Positions 15,857 through 25,449 of a DNA stretch of 64,000 nucleotides are shown here, piece after piece; the stretch's first letter is position 1; the number at the start of each line of letters is the position of its first letter. A model generated the notes under the pieces. That model was not told the DNA's origin. It searched no databases and saw nothing but the letters and a program-made list of their open reading frames with translations. Location of the stretch: assembly GCA_020831825.1 (NCBI GenBank), contig JAFIFW010000010.1:204880-268879 (forward strand), written 5' to 3'. A program made the position numbers and the translations under genes. This stretch comes from Methylophaga sp. Lineage in GTDB: Bacteria; Pseudomonadota; Gammaproteobacteria; Nitrosococcales; Methylophagaceae.

Positions 15857-16275
15857 AACCAAGAATCAGTGTCATCACCCTGGGGGTGGACGATTTGAGC
15901 CGGGCATTGAAGTTCTACCGCGACGGATTGGGATTAGCCACCGAAGGCATCATCGGTGAACAATATGACCACGGTGCAGTAGTGTTTATCGATCTTCAGC
16001 CTACCCTGAAACTGGCCTTATGGCCTAGAGCCAGCATCATCAGGGAGCTGGGGATTGAAGCCGACAGCCCCAGTCCATCGCATGCCATGATTTCGCACAA
16101 TGTCAGTAACCGTGATGAGGTCGATAGCGTCATGGATGAAGCTGCGGCGGCTGGGGCCCAATTACTCAAACCTGCCCATGAAACTTTCTGGGGCGGTTAT
16201 GCCGGTTATTTTTGCGATCCTGATCAACACGTATGGGAGGTGGTATGGAACCCTGACTGGGTGATTAGTGACTGA
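15853..16275 (+). CDS. VOC-superfamily (glyoxalase/dioxygenase-fold) protein
   Basis: This 140-residue protein has the paired beta-alpha-beta-beta-beta modules of the VOC fold (ITLGVDDLSRALKFYRDGLGL at residues 8-28; GYAGYFCDPDQHVWEVVWNP at the end). The C-terminal E in WEVVWN is the usual metal-ligand position; the N-terminal ligand position is less clear. The start has GGAGG eight bases upstream (15841-15845) and overlaps the phosphatase-like gene by 4 bp. VOC proteins include glyoxalase I, extradiol dioxygenases and resistance proteins; which activity this one has cannot be read. Confidence 0.8.
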   Translation: MKPRISVITLGVDDLSRALKFYRDGLGLATEGIIGEQYDHGAVVFIDLQPTLKLALWPRASIIRELGIEADSPSPSHAMISHNVSNRDEVDSVMDEAAAAGAQLLKPAHETFWGGYAGYFCDPDQHVWEVVWNPDWVISD

Positions 16276-16304
16276 ACACCAACGTTTTAAATTAAGGAAT
16301 CCTT

Positions 16305-17837
16305 ATGGCACACGAAGAGCTACATCTGAACCTGCGAAATCTGACAATGGCAGATTATCCGCAGCTCAAGCAATTGATGGATGTGGTGTACAATGATATC
16401 GGCGGTGCCTGGCCCAAAACGACGATTGAAGGTCTGATAGAACAGTTTCCCGATGGGCAGATTTGTATCGAAGATTCCGGAGATTTGATAGCGGTTGCCT
16501 TGACTGTGATGGTCAATTACGAACGCTTCAGCAACCCACATACCTACGACGATCTGATTCTCAGCAATGACAAAATCTGGCACAACGCCAGCGGCGATTC
16601 CTTGTACGGTCTGGATGTATTTATTCATCCCGATTATCGCGGTTATCGCCTCGGACGACGACTCTACGAAGCGCGCAAGGATTTATGTCGAAATATGAAT
16701 CTGCGGGCGATTCTGGCGGGTGGCCGCATTCCCAACTATCACAAATTTGCCGATAAACTGTCGCCTGCCGACTACATTGAACAGGTATCACGCCGGGAAA
16801 TTTACGATCCCATTCTTACCTTTCAGCTATCCAATGATTTTCAGGTCACGCGGCTGATGCACAAATACCTGCCCGAAGATGAAAAATCATTGGGCTACGC
16901 CACCCTGCTCGACTGGAACAATATTCTCTACACACCACCAGCGCCCATGGTTGGTAATCAGAAAACCGTGGCTCGGCTGGGCGCTGTGCAATGGCAGATG
17001 CGTGAATTTCACTCGGTAGATGAAGTACTAAAACAAGTCGAATACTTTGTCGATGCCTTGTCCGATTACAAAAGCGACTTTGCCTTGTTTCCAGAATTCT
17101 TCAATGCCCCACTGATGGGGCTGACCGACCAAATGGATCAAACCCGTGCCATTCGTTATCTGGCCGGCTTTACCGAACAGTTTCGCAATCAAATGTCGGA
17201 CATGGCAGTCAGCTATAACATCAATATCATTACCGGCTCGATGCCACTGCTGGAAAATGATCGGGTCTACAATGTCTCGTACTTATGCCATCGTGATGGT
17301 CGGGTGGATGAGCAGCGCAAGATCCATATCACGCCACATGAACGACGTGACTGGGTCATTGAAGGTGGCGATAAATTTGAAGTCTTCGAAACCGATGCCG
17401 GCAGGGTCGCAATTATGATCTGCTATGACATCGAGTTTCCCGAGCTGGGCAGAATTGCCGCAGAGCAAGACGTTGACATCATTTTTGTACCCTTCTGGAC
17501 TGACACCAAAAACTCCTACTTGCGGGTTCGCCATTGCGCCCAGGCACGCGCCATCGAAAATGAATGTTATGTGGTGGTGGTCGGCAGTGTTGGTAACCTG
17601 CCAAAAGTACAGAATCTGGACGTGCAATACTCGCAATCGTCAGTATTTTCGCCGTCAGACTTTGCCTTTCCTCACGATGCAGTAATGGCCGAAACCACGC
17701 CTAATACCGAGATGATCATGTTTTCCGATATGGATCTGGAAAAACTCAAACTGACCCGCAATGAGGGCTCCGTCACTAACCTCAAGGATCGACGCGACGA
17801 TCTTTACAGCCTGAAGTTACTGAACAGCAGTTCCTGA
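16305..17837 (+). CDS. GNAT acetyltransferase-nitrilase (carbon-nitrogen hydrolase) fusion
   Basis: In this 510-residue two-domain protein, residues about 10-210 form a GNAT N-acetyltransferase domain with an acetyl-CoA loop (HPDYRGYRLGRRLYEARKD). Residues about 225-500 form a nitrilase-superfamily domain with the complete Glu-Lys-Cys triad: E264 in LFPEFF, K339 in RKIHITPHE and C373 in IMICYDIEFPE. Such fusions are widespread and annotated as amidohydrolases; a coupled acyl-transfer/amide-hydrolysis role is plausible but no substrate is known. It follows the VOC gene by 29 bp in the same direction, and is convergent with the antiporter gene. Confidence 0.88.
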   Translation: MAHEELHLNLRNLTMADYPQLKQLMDVVYNDIGGAWPKTTIEGLIEQFPDGQICIEDSGDLIAVALTVMVNYERFSNPHTYDDLILSNDKIWHNASGDSLYGLDVFIHPDYRGYRLGRRLYEARKDLCRNMNLRAILAGGRIPNYHKFADKLSPADYIEQVSRREIYDPILTFQLSNDFQVTRLMHKYLPEDEKSLGYATLLDWNNILYTPPAPMVGNQKTVARLGAVQWQMREFHSVDEVLKQVEYFVDALSDYKSDFALFPEFFNAPLMGLTDQMDQTRAIRYLAGFTEQFRNQMSDMAVSYNINIITGSMPLLENDRVYNVSYLCHRDGRVDEQRKIHITPHERRDWVIEGGDKFEVFETDAGRVAIMICYDIEFPELGRIAAEQDVDIIFVPFWTDTKNSYLRVRHCAQARAIENECYVVVVGSVGNLPKVQNLDVQYSQSSVFSPSDFAFPHDAVMAETTPNTEMIMFSDMDLEKLKLTRNEGSVTNLKDRRDDLYSLKLLNSSS

Positions 17838-17894
17838 TTGCTCGGTAAATAGCCATCCTCTCTCCCTAAGCACGGGAAATCTGTCTTATAGGCG

Positions 17895-19601
17895 TTAATA
17901 TAACCTCAAGCCAACCTTGAGTACTTTGTCGCCGTTGACCTCACTGACTACCCAGTGAATACCGTGCCAATCCACATCATCGCCAACCACGGGATGACCG
18001 CCCACCCTCAGGGCAATGAATTCACCCAGCGTCATATCGCCTTCACCTGCACTGACGGTCAGGCCATAAGCTTTGGCGACATCCTTGAGCATGGCATCGC
18101 CATTGAGTGTGAACGAACCAAAAAAGGCCAATTCCTGTTTGAGTTTGGCATCGCCGTTAAACAAACGGTTCAGCGCCGCCAGATCCTCGTTGCGACTGAT
18201 GACGCAAATCACATCTCCCAGTTGCAAGCGGGTGCTGCCTTTGGGATGCAGCATCACATGGTCACGAAACAATGCTGAAATCAGCGTGCCGGATGGAAAT
18301 CGAAGTAATCGAATTGGTTGGTTGTCGAGATCCTGGTTTTCTACCCGGTAGACAAACAGCTCGTAGTCATTTTCCGGCAATATACCCAGTGGTCCACGAT
18401 GGTTGGGTTGGGTACCGATAGGCACCTCCACTTTCAGCCAACGCGCTACCCAGGAGATCGTCCCGCCCTGAATCAGCAGCGACATCAGCACTACGGCAAA
18501 AGCAACATTGAAATACAACTGAGCGTTCTCGACACCACCAATCACCGGGAAAATCGCCAGCACAATTGGTACTGCCCCCCGCAAGCCAACCCAGGAAATA
18601 AAGCCTATCTCATGCCAGCGAAATTTAAAAAATGGTTTAATGGACAACACTACTGCCAGCGGCCGGGCGATAAAAATCAGCGCCAGAGCAATCAATGATG
18701 CTGGTAATGCAAAGCTGAGTAACTCACTAGGATTCACCAACAAGCCAAGAATCAAAAACAAGCCGATCTGACTCAGCCATGCCAAGCCGTCATGCACGGG
18801 CAGGATAAAGTTCAGATGTCGGCCTGGCTGATTACCAATCATCAAGCCACACAGGTAAATGGCCAAAAAGCCACTGCCTCCCATGACACTGGCACCACCA
18901 AAAACACACATGGCCAGCGCAAGCGCCAACAGTGCATACAGGCCAGGAGCCAGATCCAGCCAGCGTAACAAACGAGCACTCAACCAGCCACCAGCAATAC
19001 CGACCAGCATGCCAAGACCAAATTGCTGCAATAGAAACAATGCGCCATCAACAATGCCGTTGACGTTGCCCATTAACAACTCGACCAGCAGAATGGTCAG
19101 AAAAATAGCCATCGGATCGTTGGTACCCGATTCGATTTCCAGAGTGGCGCCCACCCGCTCGTTCAGGTTGATGCCTTGACCGCGCAGCATGGAAAAGACG
19201 GCAGCCGCATCGGTGGAACCGACAATTGCACCAATCAGCAAACCTTCAATCAGACTTAGATCAAACACCCACATCGCCAGCAGACCGACAATACCGCCCG
19301 TGAACACTACCCCAAAAGTTGCCAGAGATAATGCTGGCTTAAAGCCGACCCGGAAAGTCGATAGGCGAGTGCGCAAGCCGCCATCAAGCAGAATCATCGC
19401 CAGCGCCAGGTGGGCGATGGTAAATGCCAGAGAGTAATCGTCAAAACGAATCCCCAGCAGTCCTTCTTCACCAGCCAACATGCCCAATACCAGAAATATC
19501 ACCAGCAAGGGCAAGCCAAATAACGAAGACAAACGACTGCCGATAATGCTCAAAGCAATCAAAAAGCCACTGAGCAGAAATAATGTATTGATGGAATCCA
19601 T
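17895..19601 (-). CDS. nhaP2: K+/H+ antiporter, CvrA/NhaP2 type
   Basis: This 568-residue CPA1 antiporter has 12-13 membrane helices up to about residue 395. The family signature IEGLLIGAIVGSTDAAAVFSML and ESGTNDPMA match E. coli CvrA closely. The cytoplasmic tail carries an RCK_C (TrkA-C) domain and a CorC/HlyC-like transporter-associated domain. It exchanges K+ (or Na+) for protons to hold pH and osmotic balance. The internal start at 19601 (MDSINTLF) aligns with the E. coli start; the seven residues upstream are dispensable. It is divergent from a second antiporter, with a 102-bp shared promoter region. Confidence 0.92.
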   Translation of the reverse strand: MDSINTLFLLSGFLIALSIIGSRLSSLFGLPLLVIFLVLGMLAGEEGLLGIRFDDYSLAFTIAHLALAMILLDGGLRTRLSTFRVGFKPALSLATFGVVFTGGIVGLLAMWVFDLSLIEGLLIGAIVGSTDAAAVFSMLRGQGINLNERVGATLEIESGTNDPMAIFLTILLVELLMGNVNGIVDGALFLLQQFGLGMLVGIAGGWLSARLLRWLDLAPGLYALLALALAMCVFGGASVMGGSGFLAIYLCGLMIGNQPGRHLNFILPVHDGLAWLSQIGLFLILGLLVNPSELLSFALPASLIALALIFIARPLAVVLSIKPFFKFRWHEIGFISWVGLRGAVPIVLAIFPVIGGVENAQLYFNVAFAVVLMSLLIQGGTISWVARWLKVEVPIGTQPNHRGPLGILPENDYELFVYRVENQDLDNQPIRLLRFPSGTLISALFRDHVMLHPKGSTRLQLGDVICVISRNEDLAALNRLFNGDAKLKQELAFFGSFTLNGDAMLKDVAKAYGLTVSAGEGDMTLGEFIALRVGGHPVVGDDVDWHGIHWVVSEVNGDKVLKVGLRLY

Positions 19602-19703
19602 ATGGTTCAGATTATGCCACACTGATTCATCATGACTCGGAAATGATTGGTGAGATGAAGTCGGGTGCTATCATGCTGATGAGTAAATGACAAAGGTACT
19701 GTG

Positions 19704-21695
19704 ATGTTGGAGCAAACACTGATTCAACTGCTGCTGCTGTTGGGGGCAACAGTGTCTATCGTATTGGTATTTCAACGCTTGCAGATCCCGGCCAGCCTGG
19801 GATATCTGCTGGTCGGTGTACTACTGGGTGCTCACACTGCCGGGCCGGTGCTTGATGAAGTTATGATTCGCTATATTGCCGAGTTTGGCATCGTATTCCT
19901 GTTATTTACTATCGGTCTGAGTTTTTCGCTGGCTCAAATTTATGCCATGCGGCATATGATTGTTGGCCTGGGAACGGCTCAAGTATTGCTGACCACGCTG
20001 CTAGTAGCCTCTTTGCTTTGGGCACTTGGAGTGCCAGGCGTTATCGCCTTTGTCATCGGTGCTGTATTTGCACAATCATCAACCACTATTATTACCAAAC
20101 AGCTACTTGAACAAGGCGAAGACCAAACCCGGCACGGCCGCCTCGCTACCACCATGTCAGTGTTTCAGGACATCACCGCAGTGCCGTTTGTTGTGGTGAT
20201 TCCGGTTATTGGTATAGCGGCTACCCAAGATATTGCCGGAGCCTTGGGTATGGCCTTGTTGAAGGCAGTACTGGCATTTGTGATTGTCTTTCTTGCCGGA
20301 CGCTACCTGTTGCGCTCACTGTTTCATCTGGTTACAGAAAGACGCTCTGCTGAACTGTTTACCCTCACCGTTTTGTTTGTTTCTCTGGTATCAGCATGGG
20401 TGACTGAAACGCTTGGCTTGTCGATGGCCTTTGGTGCTTTTCTGGCAGGCATGATGTTGGGTGAAACCGAATTTAGACATCAGGTCGAATCGGCCATCCG
20501 GCCGTTTCGTGATGTTTTGCTTGGACTGTTTTTTGTTGGTATCGGCATGCTGATCAATCCAGCCATGTTCCCTGATATCTGGCTGGAAGCCTTACTCGGC
20601 GCGATTGCCTTGTTAATCATCAAAGCCCTATTAGTCACTGCAATCGTAAAACTCGCTGGACTGGACATGCACACAGCTGTGCGAACAGGATTAATTCTCG
20701 CCGTCGGTGGTGAGTTTGGTTTTGCTCTGCTTGCGATTGGGCTGGACGCCAATGCTGTCACCCAACAATATGCGCAAATTGCCCTGGCTTCTGTGTTACT
20801 CTCGATGATGATTGCACCCTTTATCATTCGATATAACAAGCCAATCAGCGCCATGTTATCCCGTAGCGGTCAATCTCAGAGTTTTGTACAGCGCTATGAC
20901 CAGCACTTACAGGCTCGCCCCGGCCATTATCACGATCATGTCATTATCTGTGGCTACGGTCGTATCGGCCAGATCGTGGCTAATTCATTGGAAATTCAGG
21001 GGGTTCCCTTTGTCGCTCTGGATCTGGACAGTGAGAAAGTCAAAAAATCACGTCTGTCTGGGGAGCCGGTCTTTTACGGCGATGCGAGTGATATGCATGT
21101 GCTTGAGGCCATTGGCTTACACCGCGCACAAATGCTGGTGATTAGCCATGAGGACACACCGACCTCACTCAAATCGCTGCGTCTGATACGTGGGTTGTTG
21201 CCCGATTTGCCGATCATCGTTCGTACACGTGATGAAAGTCATGCCAAGGAGCTACGTGCCGCTGGTGCGACCGAAACCATTGCCGAAACCGCAGAAGCCG
21301 GCATGATGATGGTATTTCATACCCTGCTGACCTTGAAAATACCGGGCGAGCAGGTCATCTCTTATATCGATCAACAACGCATCGAACGCTATCCTGCGTT
21401 GCGCGAGTTATTTCACTCAGAAAGTGAGTACTTGATTGAGCCACAACAGCGAATGAATGATCGACTACAACCGGTGGTTATCGCCGTCGACAGTCCAGCA
21501 TGCGGACAATCAATTGAGCTGCTCAACCTTGATCGACAAAAAGTATTACTGACCGCGCTGGTCCGACATGGTAAACGCATCATCTCTCCACCGGAAACCA
21601 TGAAAATCCTGGAAGGCGATGTACTGGTATTATTTGGTTCGCCAACCGATCTGCGTGAGGCTGAGACCCGGCTCACCGTCTCTCGGCAAGCGTGA
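19704..21695 (+). CDS. Cation:proton antiporter, CPA2 family (KefB/YbaL-like) with TrkA-N domain
   Basis: This 663-residue protein has a Na+/H+-exchanger type membrane domain (residues 5-385; motifs LLFTIGLSFS, FAQSSTTIITKQLLEQGE, AFGAFLAGMMLGETEFRHQ). Next is an RCK_N/TrkA-N Rossmann domain (VIICGYGRIGQIVANSLE, about residue 412-430) and a TrkA-C domain. YbaL/KefB-type proteins extrude K+ or Na+ in response to nucleotide or glutathione signals. An ATG with AGG seven bases upstream is preferred; a GTG one codon earlier is possible. It is convergent with a PII-like gene, with a 1-bp gap. Confidence 0.9.
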   Translation: MLEQTLIQLLLLLGATVSIVLVFQRLQIPASLGYLLVGVLLGAHTAGPVLDEVMIRYIAEFGIVFLLFTIGLSFSLAQIYAMRHMIVGLGTAQVLLTTLLVASLLWALGVPGVIAFVIGAVFAQSSTTIITKQLLEQGEDQTRHGRLATTMSVFQDITAVPFVVVIPVIGIAATQDIAGALGMALLKAVLAFVIVFLAGRYLLRSLFHLVTERRSAELFTLTVLFVSLVSAWVTETLGLSMAFGAFLAGMMLGETEFRHQVESAIRPFRDVLLGLFFVGIGMLINPAMFPDIWLEALLGAIALLIIKALLVTAIVKLAGLDMHTAVRTGLILAVGGEFGFALLAIGLDANAVTQQYAQIALASVLLSMMIAPFIIRYNKPISAMLSRSGQSQSFVQRYDQHLQARPGHYHDHVIICGYGRIGQIVANSLEIQGVPFVALDLDSEKVKKSRLSGEPVFYGDASDMHVLEAIGLHRAQMLVISHEDTPTSLKSLRLIRGLLPDLPIIVRTRDESHAKELRAAGATETIAETAEAGMMMVFHTLLTLKIPGEQVISYIDQQRIERYPALRELFHSESEYLIEPQQRMNDRLQPVVIAVDSPACGQSIELLNLDRQKVLLTALVRHGKRIISPPETMKILEGDVLVLFGSPTDLREAETRLTVSRQA

Positions 21696-21696
21696 C

Positions 21697-22050
21697 TTAG
21701 CCGTTTTCAGGCGGATGCTCGGCGGCCAGTTTTTTGACATGCTCGCTAAGCCCCACGGCACGTTCGACATCGATCGTCAAGGCGATACCTGTACCCAGCG
21801 ACTCATCAAGCTTAGCTGCAGCAAGTACACTGTCCAAGACAACATCGGCACGCCGATTTTCTGCCAGTATCAACACCACATCTCTCGGGTCGAGAATTTC
21901 AAAACCAAAAATGCCCAATGTTTTACTCAGCCCCTGACCTCGGGCATTTTTGATTATGGTGGCGCCAGTCGCACCGGCTGCCCGTGATGCATCCATGACA
22001 GTCTCTGTTTTGTCTTCATCAACGAAGGCCATGATGAGTTTAAACTTCAT
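21697..22050 (-). CDS. PII-like (GlnB-superfamily) small regulator
   Basis: This 117-residue protein has the ferredoxin-like PII fold pattern: strand KFKLIMAFVDEDKTETVMDASRAAGATGATII, then the T-loop entry KNARGQG, then the second half with DVVLILAENRRADVVLDSVLAAAKL. It lacks the uridylylated tyrosine context of classical GlnB/GlnK. PII-like proteins bind nucleotides and often regulate a neighbouring transporter. It sits tail to tail with a CPA2 antiporter and 2 kb from a CPA1 antiporter, so ion-transport control is a fair guess, not shown. It may be cotranscribed behind thpR (93-bp gap). Confidence 0.78.
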   Translation of the reverse strand: MKFKLIMAFVDEDKTETVMDASRAAGATGATIIKNARGQGLSKTLGIFGFEILDPRDVVLILAENRRADVVLDSVLAAAKLDESLGTGIALTIDVERAVGLSEHVKKLAAEHPPENG

Positions 22051-22142
22051 AAGAAATCCTCGTTATTCCATTTTGCATCAGGCAAAGCCTAACATCAGTT
22101 CAGGCATTGATGAAGCATAGATTGATAGATTTTCAGGCAGGT

Positions 22143-22658
22143 TCAGCCGGGGCTCAACCGCCATTGTCTGATGACAGTATAACCTGGCCCGTCATCGGTT
22201 GATTCTGATAAATACAATGCAAAGGATTGTGCCTGCCATTGAAACTCAAAAGGCTCCAATGGCAGCAACTGATTGGCTTTTCGCACCAACGTGACATGCG
22301 GTCGGTACGGTCGTTCCTCAATGGTGACGCCACAGTCTTTGGCAATCGAAGATAAGGCTAGCACCAGCTGTTGCAGAGGCTTAGCAACCTCTGTAGCTGT
22401 CAGACAAATAATACGGGGTTTTGGCCAGAATTCAGCTTCGGTGAAACTCAAACTGAACGGCGAAATTTCAATATGTCCGGCCAGCTCGACTAACCGTGCT
22501 TCTGTGTCCGCCTCCACTTGCCCCAAAAAGACCAGTGTCACATGAAGATTATCGGCTGACAGATATTTAAGCCCCTGTTGCCTGACACTGAACAAGTCAT
22601 CCATTGCCTGGCGAATGTCAGCCGGTGGCTGAATAGCAAAGAATAACCGTCGACTCAA
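22143..22658 (-). CDS. thpR: RNA 2',3'-cyclic phosphodiesterase (ThpR, LigT-like)
   Basis: This protein of about 171 residues has the two H-x-T-x motifs of the 2H phosphoesterase family (LHVTLVF and PHVTLVR). It hydrolyses 2',3'-cyclic phosphate ends of RNA, and in vitro shows RNA ligase activity. There is no ATG start; TTG at 22658 is chosen because GAGG lies seven bases upstream and it overlaps the stop of the preceding diguanylate cyclase gene (TTGA). Another TTG at 22676 would add six residues. Coupled expression with the GGDEF gene is likely. Confidence 0.88.
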   Translation of the reverse strand: MSRRLFFAIQPPADIRQAMDDLFSVRQQGLKYLSADNLHVTLVFLGQVEADTEARLVELAGHIEISPFSLSFTEAEFWPKPRIICLTATEVAKPLQQLVLALSSIAKDCGVTIEERPYRPHVTLVRKANQLLPLEPFEFQWQAQSFALYLSESTDDGPGYTVIRQWRLSPG

Positions 22659-24055
22659 GCTTTTGCCTCGACACAACGATTTCGTCCGAGGTGTTTGGCT
22701 TGGTAGAGTGCCTTGTCAGCGCGCTTGATACATTCTTCAATTGATTCGCCCGGTTGGTATTCAGCGATCCCGATGCTGACAGTAATCTGTCCGTTGGGTT
22801 TGAAGGTTTGCTGATGAACATTGGTTCTTAGATGTTCTGCCAGTTGTCTTGCTCCTGCCATAGGTGTTTCCGGGCAGATAATCATAAATTCCTCACCGCC
22901 CCAGCGACCGACAACGTCATGCTGACGCACCATCGTAGTGAGCAGCTCTGCAAAATTAGCAATAATCAAATCCCCTGCATCATGGCCAAAATGATCATTG
23001 ATCAGCTTGAAGTGATCGATATCTATCATCAACAGAGAGAAAGTGTGATGACTGCGAGTACTTCGTGCCAGTTCACTGGCAAAGGCCTGATTTAAACCGT
23101 GGCGGTTAAGCAAGCCAGTCAGTTGATCCTGTATCGAAAGTGTGTGCAATTGTCTGTTGAGCTCTCGTAAACGCAGATTATTACCACGTACCTTCCAGTA
23201 GCGATAGGTCAGCAATATCACCAGCAATGACAAAACCGCCAATGTCCAGAGGAGTGGTCGGTGATTCGCCACCACTTCGTACTGTATCGACAGCCAATTG
23301 CTGAGTATTCGCTGCCGTTCGGCTTCTGAAGTCGCCGCAATTGCCTTGTTATAAATCGTCAATAATTCCGGCAAGTCCTTACGCACACCGACTGACATTG
23401 CATAATGCTGGTCCAGTACACCGCTGATTTTAAGATGCGATATGCCATGACGAAACATCTGATAATTAATGCTGGGCACTGTGTCGATATAGCCATACTT
23501 TTTGCCTTTTTCGACTTTTCTCAAACCCTCTTGAGCACTGCCAACGGTGGTGATATCAATATCCGGGTAGGCATTACGCAATATGTCCACACTGGCATAA
23601 CCCTCAATGAGAACAAATTGTCTGTCGAGCACCTGCGAAAGGTCGATGATGAACTCATTACCCGGCTGGGTTGCGATTGCAAAGTTGTAGTGGATAAAAG
23701 GATCGGTCACAGTGAGATAGCCACGCCTGTCAGACACATCCTGTGCACTGGACAGGACGTCGCAACGTCCAGCCTGAATATATTCGAGTGATTGTGGCCA
23801 GCTGTCAGTGACTACTAATTGCAGTTCAGCACCGATTTTTTCGGCCCAAAGTGCATGAAGATCTGAAAACAGCCCTATGTGTTGCCCTTGTTGATCAATG
23901 CCTTCATAAGGCATCCAGTCTGGATCAGAGCAGAGCTTGATCGGCCCGTGTGCTTCAATAAACTGTTGTTCAGCCTCGGTCAGTGGAAGCTGGCTATCGG
24001 CCAGTATTGAGAAGGGCAGGCACAGCAATCCGAAAGTGATTGCTGAATATTTCAT
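22655..24055 (-). CDS. Periplasmic solute-binding sensor diguanylate cyclase (SBP_bac_3-GGDEF)
   Basis: In this 466-residue protein, a signal peptide (ending ILA) is followed by a family-3 solute-binding domain (residues about 30-255, starting IKLCSDPDWMPYEG) exposed to the periplasm. A single TM helix (PLLWTLAVLSLLVILLTYRYW) leads to a cytoplasmic GGDEF domain. The active site is GGEEF, with an inhibitory I-site RxxD (RQHD) five residues before it, so an active, product-inhibited cyclic di-GMP synthase is expected. It likely senses an amino acid or similar small solute. The start at 24055 has AAGGA upstream at proper distance; the ATG at 24064 lies too close to it. Confidence 0.9.
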   Translation of the reverse strand: MKYSAITFGLLCLPFSILADSQLPLTEAEQQFIEAHGPIKLCSDPDWMPYEGIDQQGQHIGLFSDLHALWAEKIGAELQLVVTDSWPQSLEYIQAGRCDVLSSAQDVSDRRGYLTVTDPFIHYNFAIATQPGNEFIIDLSQVLDRQFVLIEGYASVDILRNAYPDIDITTVGSAQEGLRKVEKGKKYGYIDTVPSINYQMFRHGISHLKISGVLDQHYAMSVGVRKDLPELLTIYNKAIAATSEAERQRILSNWLSIQYEVVANHRPLLWTLAVLSLLVILLTYRYWKVRGNNLRLRELNRQLHTLSIQDQLTGLLNRHGLNQAFASELARSTRSHHTFSLLMIDIDHFKLINDHFGHDAGDLIIANFAELLTTMVRQHDVVGRWGGEEFMIICPETPMAGARQLAEHLRTNVHQQTFKPNGQITVSIGIAEYQPGESIEECIKRADKALYQAKHLGRNRCVEAKA

Positions 24056-24089
24056 GTTAAGCATCCTTGCTTTTTCATCTCAGTGGGCT

Positions 24090-24860
24090 TTACTGAGCTT
24101 CCCGGATAAACACCCAATCATCGCCTTTGCTCATATCAGCGCTGAATCGATAGCCCTCATAGTCAAAGGCTTTGATCTGTTCGGGTTCATCCGGTTTTTG
24201 GTCGATAATGAAGCGGCTCATCAGGCCTCTGGCTTTTTTAGCGTAGAAGCTGATCATTTTGTACTGGCCGTTTTTCCAGTCTTTGAATACCGGTGTAATG
24301 ATTCTTGCATCGAGTTTTTTGGCATCAACAGCCTTGAAGTATTCGTTTGACGCCAGATTGATCAGGATACCGTCGTCCAGCGCAGCTTCATGCTGTATCG
24401 ACTCACGCAATTGACTGTCCCAGAACTCATAAAGATCTTTGCCCTTGGCATTACTAAAACGGGTGCCCATTTCCAATCGGTAGGGTTGAATCAAATCCAG
24501 TGGTCGAAGAACACCGTACAAACCGGACAGAATCCTCAAATGCTGTTGGGCATATTCGAAACCTGCCTGGTCCAGACTTTCGGCATCCAGTCCGGTATAA
24601 ACATCGCCCTTGAAGGCAAGCACTGCCTGCTTGGCATTATCCAGATCAAACGGCTGAGACCAGGATGAAAAGCGTGCCATGTTCAAGCCAGCCAGCTTGT
24701 CACTCAGGCTCATCAAGCTGGCAATATCTTCAGCCGACAATTGCTTGAGTTGATCAATCAGTTGTTGGGACTGTTCCAGAAAGCGCGGTTGGCTGTGAAG
24801 CTTTGTGACTGGTGCAGTTTCAAAATCCAGCGTTTTTGCCGGGGAAATCAGAGCTAGCAT
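24090..24860 (-). CDS. yaaA: Peroxide stress protein YaaA
   Basis: This 256-residue YaaA (DUF328) protein begins [15 protein letters not shown], the family hallmark, and contains the conserved blocks [24 protein letters not shown] and [13 protein letters not shown]. YaaA lowers free intracellular iron during hydrogen peroxide stress and binds DNA. Length equals the E. coli protein. It lies downstream of the DUF4389 gene (13-bp gap) and upstream of the diguanylate cyclase (34-bp gap) on the same strand. No OxyR site was recognised. Confidence 0.94.
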   Translation of the reverse strand: MLALISPAKTLDFETAPVTKLHSQPRFLEQSQQLIDQLKQLSAEDIASLMSLSDKLAGLNMARFSSWSQPFDLDNAKQAVLAFKGDVYTGLDAESLDQAGFEYAQQHLRILSGLYGVLRPLDLIQPYRLEMGTRFSNAKGKDLYEFWDSQLRESIQHEAALDDGILINLASNEYFKAVDAKKLDARIITPVFKDWKNGQYKMISFYAKKARGLMSRFIIDQKPDEPEQIKAFDYEGYRFSADMSKGDDWVFIREAQ

Positions 24861-24873
24861 GCGTTATTCCGAG

Positions 24874-25290
24874 TCAAGGAGCCGAGCGGTGATCATCGTT
24901 GGGATCTGAATCTTTCACTTCTTCAAAGTCATCGACAACAATTACGTCATCCACCTCTGAAATCGCATCAATCGGACTAAAGGGATAAGGCTTGTTCTCT
25001 ATGTTGTAGGTGAGAAACAACACAATTTGCTGGATATATTGAGCCAGTTTGCTGCTAAACGTACGAACGCTGGGATTAGCCGCGCCAGTAAACAGCGCAA
25101 AAATCAGCTGCACAACCACCACCACCGCCAGCAACATCAACAACAGATACAGCACTACAGCAAATGCCAACATAAACAGCAGGCGAATCCACTGCGAACC
25201 ACGGCTCAGGTTTTGCTTAACAGTTTGTAACTCCATCGGGCAATAGTCCATATTGAAATAATCCTGATACTTTAACATCTTTTTAGACAA
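24874..25290 (-). CDS. DUF4389 membrane protein
   Basis: This 138-residue protein has one long hydrophobic stretch (about residues 34-68, WIRLLFMLAFAVVLYLLLML and onward to FALFTG), probably two TM segments. The family motif follows: SKLAQYIQQIVLFLTYNIENKPYPFSP. The C-terminal 25 residues are very acidic (VDDVIVVDDFEEVKDSDPNDD). DUF4389 proteins are common in gammaproteobacteria and uncharacterised. Several in-frame ATGs lie near the start, so the N-terminus is approximate. Confidence 0.75.
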   Translation of the reverse strand: MSKKMLKYQDYFNMDYCPMELQTVKQNLSRGSQWIRLLFMLAFAVVLYLLLMLLAVVVVVQLIFALFTGAANPSVRTFSSKLAQYIQQIVLFLTYNIENKPYPFSPIDAISEVDDVIVVDDFEEVKDSDPNDDHRSAP

Positions 25291-25449
25291 ATTCTTTCAT
25301 TTTCAGTGACAAAGCCATCTTCAGAAAGCCCTGTCATTCCTCTAGAAAACATCTGTCATGCACAGATATGCGACTTTAATCACCCGTATCTGGAGCTTGC
25401 TGGTAGATTGTGGGACACTTGCCCTTCATGTGCTACAGACTCCCTGACA

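Noticed and set aside
25306..25449. 48-residue N-terminal extension of DctQ with several cysteines
   Set aside because: No similarity to DctQ proteins, and it would place a long non-signal segment before the first TM helix; probably leader sequence.
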